Origin: Porphyra umbilicalis
Taxonomy: Eukaryota; Rhodophyta; Bangiophyceae; Bangiales; Bangiaceae
Length of the DNA: 47,746 nucleotides
Assembly (NCBI GenBank): GCA_002049455.2
Contig: KV919209.1
Location: 1 to 47,746 of the forward strand
Direction: 5' to 3'
Position numbers and translations under genes: made by a program. The notes below the pieces were generated by a model that saw only the letters and a program-made list of their open reading frames with translations, had not been told where the DNA came from and did not search any database. This document shows positions 40,953 through 47,746 of the stretch, one piece after another (positions within the stretch are counted from its first letter, which is position 1; each line of letters opens with the position of its first letter).

Positions 40953-42403
40953 TCAAACGCGCAACGACCGCAGGCTGCGGTGACGCCGCATGGGCGTCGG
41001 CACGGGCGAAGCGCCCGCGTCGGCGCCGGCCGCTCCGCCGTCGGCGCCGGCGAGGTGGTTGAGCGCCTGCGTGCGGCCGCCCATGGTCCGCACTGACGGT
41101 CACCACAGGCAGCGGCAGCAAGGACGGGTAGGCCAGTGGCGGCGACGCCACCGCGCTGCTGGTCGCGCCCGGCCGCCTCGGTGCGCCGCCGAGCACGTTG
41201 TGGAGACTCCTACGGCGGGCGGCCGATGCCGTCGTCTCTGCCAAGGCGGCGGCCTGGGAAGCGGACGGCGGCCCGCCGCTCCCCCGCCCCCCGGCGCCCT
41301 CGAGGGAGCCCAGGTTTCCCCCTTGCCGTGGATGCTCGCTGACAAGAGCTCCCGCGACGGGAGGAGCCCGAAGATGGACAGCGGCTGCTCCGCCGACGCT
41401 GAGGATTGGCGCGAGAGCATCGACGCCGGGCCGCCGGCTGCTGCGGCATGCGGCAGCTCGCGCGGCGGCGGCGTCGGCGAAAAAGGGAGGCCCCACCGCG
41501 GGCCCGCCAACCACGGGTCCCGACGCTGCCGCCTTGGCTGCCGCCGCCAGACCCGCATCCCCCCCGTATTTGGCCGCCACAACCGCCGCCCGCACGTCCC
41601 CCCCCCCCAACCGCAGCAGCACCGCGGAGCGGGCGAGGGACCGCCGCGCCCGCCCCGACGAGTCTCCCCCGCCCCCCCGCGCCGCGTCGACGGCGGCCGT
41701 GTCGGCGGCCAGCGCCTGCCGCAGCAGCGCATACGCGCGGGCGGTGTGGGCCCACCCGTCGGGGGGGGACCCCGCCGCGTCCGCCGCGTCGAGGCGCGCC
41801 GACCACCGCCGCACCACGTCATTGTCCGAGCCGCCCCCGGCGGGGGGGGCGATGAGCGAGAGGGCGTCGGGGGGGATGGGCGGGGCCGTCGGGCTGCGGG
41901 GCGGGGTCGTCGAGCGCTGCGGCTGGGGCGCCCGCGAGTTGGACGAGGGCGGCTCTGCCGCGTCCTTGTCGTAGACCCCACCGTCGTCGGCGGGCGGCGC
42001 CTCGTTGCGTCGGCGGCCGCTTGGAGCCCTTGCACGCGCGCGAGCGCCGCGACTAGCGCCTTGTGGGCGGGGCAGTGGGTCAACCCCGACAACAGGGCCC
42101 GCCACGCCCGCCCCGTGTCGCCCGTCACGAGGAGGGCGTCTGCCAGCCAGTGCCACGCCGTCGCGTCCTCGGGCGCCGCGTCGGTCGCGTTCGCACGTCC
42201 CGCACCGCGTGGCCGGTGTAGGCGGCGGGGAGGCTCGGGCAGGCGGCGCAGCAGCTCCACCCAGCCGCGCACGCAACGCCCCGGGGGGACGCGATCAGCG
42301 TCGAACAGCCGGCGCTGGACGGCGACGCGCCTCCGCAGCCGTCGCCGTCGGGCACGGACGTCAACCCCGAGTTGACCGTGATAATGCGCGATAAGGCATA
42401 CAT
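40953..42403 (-). CDS. TPR-repeat protein, frame changes inside
   Basis: Minus-strand coding signal: VRGWVELLRRLPEPP, then a TPR-like pair DATAWHWLADALLVTGDTGR and AWRALLSGLTHCPAHKALVA. After a frame change near 42.0 kb come VYDKDAAEPPSSNSRAP, DALSLIAPPAGGGSDNDVVR, GWAHTARAYALLRQALAADT, and RRSLARSAVLLRLGGGDVRA. Then follow VYDKD-like acidic and Ser/Pro linkers, and a possible C terminus MGGRTQALNHLAG...RRHRSLRSLRV in a third frame ending 40953. The ATG at 42401-42403 is the nearest candidate start, but it is in a different frame from the TPR part. TPR proteins are scaffolds; nothing identifies the partner. Introns or indels could explain the shifts. Confidence 0.45.
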
Positions 42404-44087
42404 GTCGGCCGGGACGGCGGCGCTCGACGCGGCGGCGGTCCCGCCGGCGGCACCGCCCCCGCCGTCATCGGGACAAGAGTGACGGCGGGCAACGGCAACG
42501 GTGGACGCGATTGTCGCGGTGGCGGTGGCATATCCGCTGCAGCGCCCTCTCGGCTGAAGCCGGCAAGCACGTTGAGACGATTTGGAAAGACCGCACGGGC
42601 AGCAGCGGCTGTGGATGCACGCGTTGCGACATTCCCAGAGCTGTAGTTGGGCACTGAAGTTTCTGTTGCATTGCTGCCAGCCACACACATGGACAAGCCC
42701 GGTTTTCTGGGTCTCAGCATGACAGCGACCCATTGAAAGTCCAGAAACAACGCGCCAAATTCTGGTGGTCGATCCCTATTTGGCCGCCACCCAAATGCGA
42801 CCCACGAGCAGAGGAGGCTCTGAGGAGGGCGGCCGCACCAAGTTTCATTCGCGCGTTTCGCCGGGTTCGCTCCCATTAGCATGGCCGACGGCGGCTGGAG
42901 ACGACTTGTCTCCGCACCTGCAAATCTTTGCGCTGAGAGAGTGGGTCCCGTTCCTCACGCCGCTCCCCTGCCAGAGTCGCTCCGCGGATATGCGAGCAGA
43001 GGGTGACAAGAACGAAAAAATGAGGAAGGATTCGTCCCTGAAAGTGTACCCGAGAGCTGGGCGCGGAGTACTGGGCGAGTACCTGCCTTCGGCCGTCCGT
43101 CCCCTAGCATCTTCCTGCCGCCGAGCGTGTCAAGCGCGCACGGCGCACCGTTGGACGCGAGCCTTCCCTCCAGTATAGGCCAAGCAGTGCGGCGTCTGCA
43201 GTGCTCGCCTCCGGGAAGCGGCCACCGGCATGGCCGACAAGCATATGACGGCTCTGTTGGGCTCAGTTGTGACGTGCCCCAAACACGTGCCCCCTACCAC
43301 AGCATGCTCCAGGCAGGCGGGGCAGCAGTGACACCTGCAATGTACAGCTGCAGAAAACACTCGCGCGAGCGGCTGCGGACCGCGGGAGAGCTCCGAGAAC
43401 TCGGAAGCGCTGTGGTCAGGTAAGTCGCTGGCGGTGGCGTCACACCTCATTAGCCGACGGAGGTCTTCGAGACCAGTCTGATTGATTACTTGAGAGGCCT
43501 TTGTTTGTGGTCGTGGTGGTGCCCGACACGCGGCCGCGAGGACGTCAGAATGGCCGAGGTGCGGGGAGTCAGCAGCGCCAGGCATGCCTGCGTGTTGCTC
43601 CACGGAACGTGGAGAACGTTGGGCCCGTCGCTGCCGATTCCTGCGACGTACAGGTCGCTGGAATGAAAGCACTTCCGCCTCTTCTGGGATCACCGGCGTC
43701 GTTGAGCTTGTCCATTTTACGTTTGTGAAATAAGGACACACGCTTTCTGCGCGAGGTGAAATAATGCTGACACAATGGGCACGGACCAGTGGAAGATGGC
43801 ATTTAGAGAGAGACTCCAATGAGATTTGGTGTTTTGTGGTCGCGACACAGGTGATCGGGATCGACTGGTTGTCCACAGATCGTGACAGCGCCTTATGGAT
43901 TCCAGGCACCAATGCGAGAGTGAGCGAGCACAATTGCCGCTGCCCAACATGCTCTGGGGTGCGTGCTGTTCTTCGCGCCACGAGGTCGTTTTCCCCCGTC
44001 CTCTTGACGTCAGCGACGCCCCAGCTCATCGTCTGTGTCCTTTTGGGGGGCACCGGGCCCCACTCTTTTCCCGTGGTTCCCGCAACG
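42404..44087. other. About 1.7 kb without recognised gene
   Basis: A minus frame of about 300 codons (43130-44053) and several shorter ones lack any domain and have mixed composition. I see no convincing gene or repeat. Confidence 0.35.
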
Positions 44088-44546
44088 ATGGGTTCAACTG
44101 CGCCTCACTCGTCGACGCCGCTCCGTTCCCCCTCACCGTCTACTGCTCCTGCTGCGCCATACGCCGCTGCCGAGGCGTGTCCGCGGTGCGGTGGGGCCCC
44201 TCACTGCATGCAGCCCGATGCCTCCGGTTCGCATCATGTTCAGGTCTCTATCTGCGTCGGGCCCGGGGCGGTTCCCCGGAGCCCAGCTGTCATTCATCGC
44301 GGCGACGGCGTATGGCAACTGACTGCCCGGTGCGGGTGCGTTACGGCGGCTTGTTCCCACTCAGCCGGCCGTGATAGAGTCATCATTCCTGCTGGTGCCC
44401 GCGTGTGGTTTGAGTGCCCCTGCTGCGGTCTGCTGTTTGGCTCTGTCGCAGACTTCGGTCGGCACGACTGTGCATTTGAGCGCGGCGGCGGTGTGGGTGG
44501 GTCGTCCGAAAGCGCCGCGTCGGGTGTCGCCGCGTCTCGCACCTGA
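44088..44546 (+). CDS. Small Cys-rich, zinc-finger-like protein
   Basis: The ATG at 44088 gives 152 residues (MGSTAPHSSTPLRSPSPSTA). After a Ser/Pro/Ala-rich start comes ACPRCGGAPHCMQ (C-x2-C), then RCGCVTAACSHS and, near the end, FECPCCGLLFGSVADFGRHD followed by Cys. The last is a C-x2-C...H-x-C arrangement close to a C2HC finger. It could bind DNA or RNA. The frame is open upstream to 43764, but that part looks non-coding. I do not recognise the family. Confidence 0.4.
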   Translation: MGSTAPHSSTPLRSPSPSTAPAAPYAAAEACPRCGGAPHCMQPDASGSHHVQVSICVGPGAVPRSPAVIHRGDGVWQLTARCGCVTAACSHSAGRDRVIIPAGARVWFECPCCGLLFGSVADFGRHDCAFERGGGVGGSSESAASGVAASRT

Positions 44547-44836
44547 ACGGCACCAGACGCAACTGATGGAACGGCGGCGCCTTTGGAAGGGCCAGTGGTC
44601 TCGTTCGTATGGATTCTCAAGTGGACGGTGGGGGTTATGGTGCGTGAGTTCACACTGTGGGCTGTGCAGTTGTCGTCATTTAATGTGTCGCGTGATGCTG
44701 TGTAGTGTGGTATGGTGACATTATGCGGCGTGCGAGGTGTGTGCTGGTGCGTTCGTGCAGGTAATGGCTGTTGGGCGTCTTGTACCGCCCATTGTTGCGT
44801 GGCAGAGCTCGTTCTGTATCAGTTACGTTATGAACG

Positions 44837-45328
44837 GTGCTTATTTCTCTAGTCGCGCTGGTGGCCGATTGCGGTGCCCGAAACGATGTGGCCAGGGGGG
44901 TGTGCGAAAGGGATACAGCCCGTTCCTTTCGCGCTGGTGCCCGCAATGCCCGGCGTTGGCGTTGCTCCAGCGTTGCTCCTGTACACATTTCAGCGTCGGA
45001 CATTGACCTGCTCTTCGAGACCGCCGAGGTGGCCGCCGGACAGCTGCCGGCCGCCTCGCTCGCCGCGGTGTATGCGGGAGGCACCGCATGCCCCGACGAC
45101 ACGCGGTCGGCGGTGGTCGCGACGCCCGCCACTCGCGGTCGGCGGCGCGCCGCCGCCGCTGCCGCCGTGGTAGCGCAGGGGATCCCCCGTCGCCACCGCC
45201 CGCCGCAAGTGGCGGCGGCGTCGGGCGCCGCCTCCGTGTCGGCCCTCCCCGCGTCTGTCCTCGCCCACCACCCACCTGTCTGCGTCGGCGGTGGTCAGAC
45301 GGCCGCGGACTCCCCTCGCCGGCCGTAG
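44837..45328 (+). CDS. Weak ORF, unrecognised
   Basis: An open frame in which only the middle looks protein-like: HISASDIDLLFETAEVAAGQ then LPAASLAAVYAGGTACPDD. The rest is Ala/Arg/Pro-rich, and the minus strand is open as well. There is no domain. Confidence 0.2.
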   Translation: MLISLVALVADCGARNDVARGVCERDTARSFRAGARNARRWRCSSVAPVHISASDIDLLFETAEVAAGQLPAASLAAVYAGGTACPDDTRSAVVATPATRGRRRAAAAAAVVAQGIPRRHRPPQVAAASGAASVSALPASVLAHHPPVCVGGGQTAADSPRRP

Positions 45329-46985
45329 CGGAGGTGGGGGGACGGCCGCCGTGGGGAAGCGAGGGGGTGTTTGGGGGGGGGACGACGTGTGGGGCTGGAC
45401 GAGACGGATTCTCACGCGTCGCGCCCGCGGGGACCCTGTGCCGTAGCAAGGGTGCCGCGCGGCAAGGGACGTGTCGGCCCACCGCCGAGCAAGCGGCGGC
45501 GGCGACGCGAAGACGATGCCACCGGCGCCGCTGACGCCCTTGACCCCGCGTGCTGGCACTGGCGCGGTGCTGCGCGCCGCCCCCGCCTTCCCGCCCGCCT
45601 CCGCCGCGGTCGCCGCTGCCGCCGCCTCCACTCGCTCGCGGCGCTCCTCTGGCTCCTCGAGCGGGCTGCTATCTCCTCAGCCGCGGGCCAGCAGCGGCTC
45701 CCACCATTCGCGCCACCGTCGGCTGCGCCCCATCCGTCGTTGGCGGGTTGTGTGCAGCGTGGGGCTCTTTTATTTCTCATTTCTCGCTATGGTGCTTCAA
45801 CATATATGCTGCGCATGAGCACTGCGTCACCATGACCTGCACCGGCGAGCCGGTGGGTCTCTCGGGTGGTGCTGCCTCAAGCGAGCGGCGTCGACACCGC
45901 CTTACTGCGACAGCCTGAGATAAAGACACAGGAGAAAGAGAAAGAACAGCAAACGAACAGATTTGCATCAAGGATGGAGTCACCAAATCGAACCCACCTC
46001 TGAGATCCTTCTAAACGGTCGCCTGCCGAAGAACAGTCGAATCATTTGCAACGGAACTAGGGCTGACGTCCCGTGTTCGAACCCGGCGGCAGCGACGAGC
46101 CGTGGTCAACGGAGGAGGAGTCTTGCAGTTCTCCTGAGGACTGCAACGCTGCTGCACTTCTTCTGCGAAGTGTCGCGACGTTATGACAGTCAGATGGCGG
46201 CACCTGAACCGCTTCCGCGTTGATTTCACGACCCTGCCCGAGGCATGACAGGGACATTCGGCCTTGTCCTGGCTTTCTGCCCACAGCGATGTCGGATGGG
46301 ATTGGCCAAAGCGTAGGCGATACCCACCGAGTGGTGGCAGACCGTGACGTGGAATGGGCGCGACCTGTATGTCTGAAGTGAAAGCGCACGCGCGCGACCA
46401 AGTCAAAACAATTGTTCCACTCTCGACTCCGATGTACTGCGGTCGTGTACTTGTCTACGGGGTGAGGATATGTGGTGGCCGTGTCTGAGTGTTTCGTCGA
46501 ATGAGCACCGTCTCGATCGACAAACGCGTTTGGAGGGCCCCCAACGCATCAAATTTTCCGCCTAGATCCGTGCTCATGTCGAGATCGTGAGGCCAGCAGG
46601 CCTCCGTCGACCGTCGCCGCATCTGATTGGCGCATGTGGAGATCTACCTTCCAGCGCCGCGGGATGGCGTTGTCGTCGTCGTGCCCAGACGGGTTGCAAT
46701 CTGCACCGTCGTCATCCTCGTCCGGTCATCCTCACTGCGGCCATCATCACCCTGGCCATTCTGAGCACCCCTGTGGCCGCCTTCCTTGACACAACCTGCA
46801 CACCGCGCAGGCTGCTGGCCGCCTCTGCAGCTTTGCTACACTGCCACTCTTTGGCGATGCGTCGCGGCGCTCCGCTTGGCCGCGGGTTGCGCGTCGCATC
46901 CAGGCCCGTGCGTCGCGCCAACGGCTGCGCTCGGTAGAGTCGGAGGTTGGCAATGTCGTCCACGAGCCAGCCGCCGTACCCGATG
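45329..46985. other. About 1.7 kb without recognised gene
   Basis: Short frames only. A TTCGAACCC word near 46080 recalls a tRNA T-loop, but no tRNA folds around it. Confidence 0.35.
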
Positions 46986-46994
46986 AGGTGCTGG

Positions 46995-47470
46995 TTGCGA
47001 CGTGTTTTGGTTGCGACGAGCGGCTGTTGGCAAGGATTCGCCCACGGGGGACGAGGAGCTCGTCGGCGACAAGCCGTGTCAGCAACGAGCCGCCGAGTGG
47101 CGACAAGGCGCCCGTAGACGACGAGGCTGTGGTGGCGGCAAGCCGCCGGTGGGCGAACACTGCGATCGGCGATGTGCCGCCCATCGGCGACATAACGTGG
47201 GTGCGCGGCATGGCGTCGGTGGGCGACAAGCCGCCCGTCGGCGTCGAGCCGCCGAACGGCGAGAAGGCGCCGGGCGGCGACGAGGCGGTGGTTGGCGGAA
47301 AGCCGCCGGTGGGCGACACACTGCCGATCGGCGACGTGCCGCCGATCGGCGACATGGCGATGGTCGGCGACGAGGTGTGGTCGGCGACAGGCTGCCGGTC
47401 TGCGACGAGCCGTCGAAAGGCGACAATGCCCAGGTCAGCGACCAATGGCCTTCCTGCGACAAAGCCGGTG
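46995..47470. repeat. 18-bp-period minisatellite encoding a hexapeptide repeat
   Basis: GGCGAC-started 18-bp units recur through the stretch, clearest at 47220-47400. On the plus strand they read GDKPPV, GEKAPG, GDTLPI, GDVPPI, GDMAMV. On the minus strand they read SPIGGT, SPTGGF, SPFGGS, SPMGGT. Units are diverged and some are offset. Either strand could be coding; the minus strand has the more regular Ser-Pro-x-Gly pattern. Confidence 0.65.
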
Positions 47471-47746
47471 GGTAGCGACGAGGAGCTCGTGTGCGACGCG
47501 GAACTGTTTGGCGAGCGAGGCGCTGGTCGTCGGGAAACCTCCCTTACACGAAGAGAGTCGTCCTGGGCGCAGCGGTGCCGACCGGGGTTTGGGTGTCTTT
47601 TTAGAGGAGAGATTGTGGTTCGAGGATACGGCGCAGGCCTGGTGCCCTCGTGGCAGTCAACTAGTTGCCTGATAGTGACCTTGGAGGGGCCATGTCGCTC
47701 ACAACTGACCCTAGCCTGTCCCCACTACAACTCCCGATGTTCATGT

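Noticed and set aside
43130..44053. 307-codon minus ORF
   Set aside because: Mixed composition, no motif, and it overlaps antisense the better-supported zinc-finger-like region. Not convincing as a gene.
46060..46095. Possible tRNA (TTCGAACCC, T-loop-like)
   Set aside because: The flanking bases do not form a 5-bp T stem, and no acceptor, D or anticodon arms could be fitted on either strand.

Overview
This is a eukaryotic, very GC-rich nuclear fragment. Evidence for a eukaryote: single genes with their own promoters, GT..AG introns starting GTACGT, an Enhancer-of-zeste histone methyltransferase, a TMEM223-like mitochondrial protein, and transposons of the hAT, Ty1/copia, PIF/Harbinger and Tc1/mariner groups. 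High GC, alanine/glycine-rich low-complexity coding sequence and short introns would fit a bangiophyte red alga (Porphyra/Pyropia type), but that assignment is inference.

Layout. 0-1 kb: 5' exon of a SAP plus Myb/SANT-like protein on the minus strand, running off the left edge. 1-2.7 kb: non-coding, with an 18-bp perfect hairpin and degenerate tandem repeats. 2.7-4.6 kb: decayed hAT transposase (BED finger to dimerisation domain) on the minus strand. 5.2-5.7 kb: inverted-repeat element. 5.8-8.3 kb: 5'-truncated Ty1/copia element with 3' LTR. 8.3-9.4 kb: nested structure, a gene-fragment palindrome cut by the LTR, by a hAT-type MITE with 8-bp target duplication, and by a TA-flanked MITE inside that. 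10.8-12.3 kb: a second hAT MITE of the same family and a further inverted-repeat element.

13.3-20.1 kb holds two convergent host genes: a pseudokinase/Sel1-repeat gene (+) and a TMEM223-like gene (-). Both can be read end to end only by changing frame at G/C runs. 22.1-26.2 kb carries a Myb/SANT-like (transposon-associated type) gene; 26.5-29 kb is an unrecognised, internally duplicated GC-rich stretch; 29-30.7 kb is a PIF/Harbinger transposase with one frameshift, convergent with the Myb-like gene.

31-34.1 kb: non-coding sequence, a 70-bp minisatellite and an intact Tc1/mariner-IS630-type transposase. 34.4-36.8 kb: proline-rich minus-strand ORF and a 143-bp tandem array. 37.3-40.3 kb: intact E(z) gene, the clearest host gene in the window, convergent with a TPR-protein gene (41-42.4 kb). 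42.4-47.7 kb: mostly unrecognised sequence with a small zinc-finger-like ORF, one weak ORF and an 18-bp minisatellite. The genes do not form a pathway. The region is a few host genes embedded in layered transposon debris.
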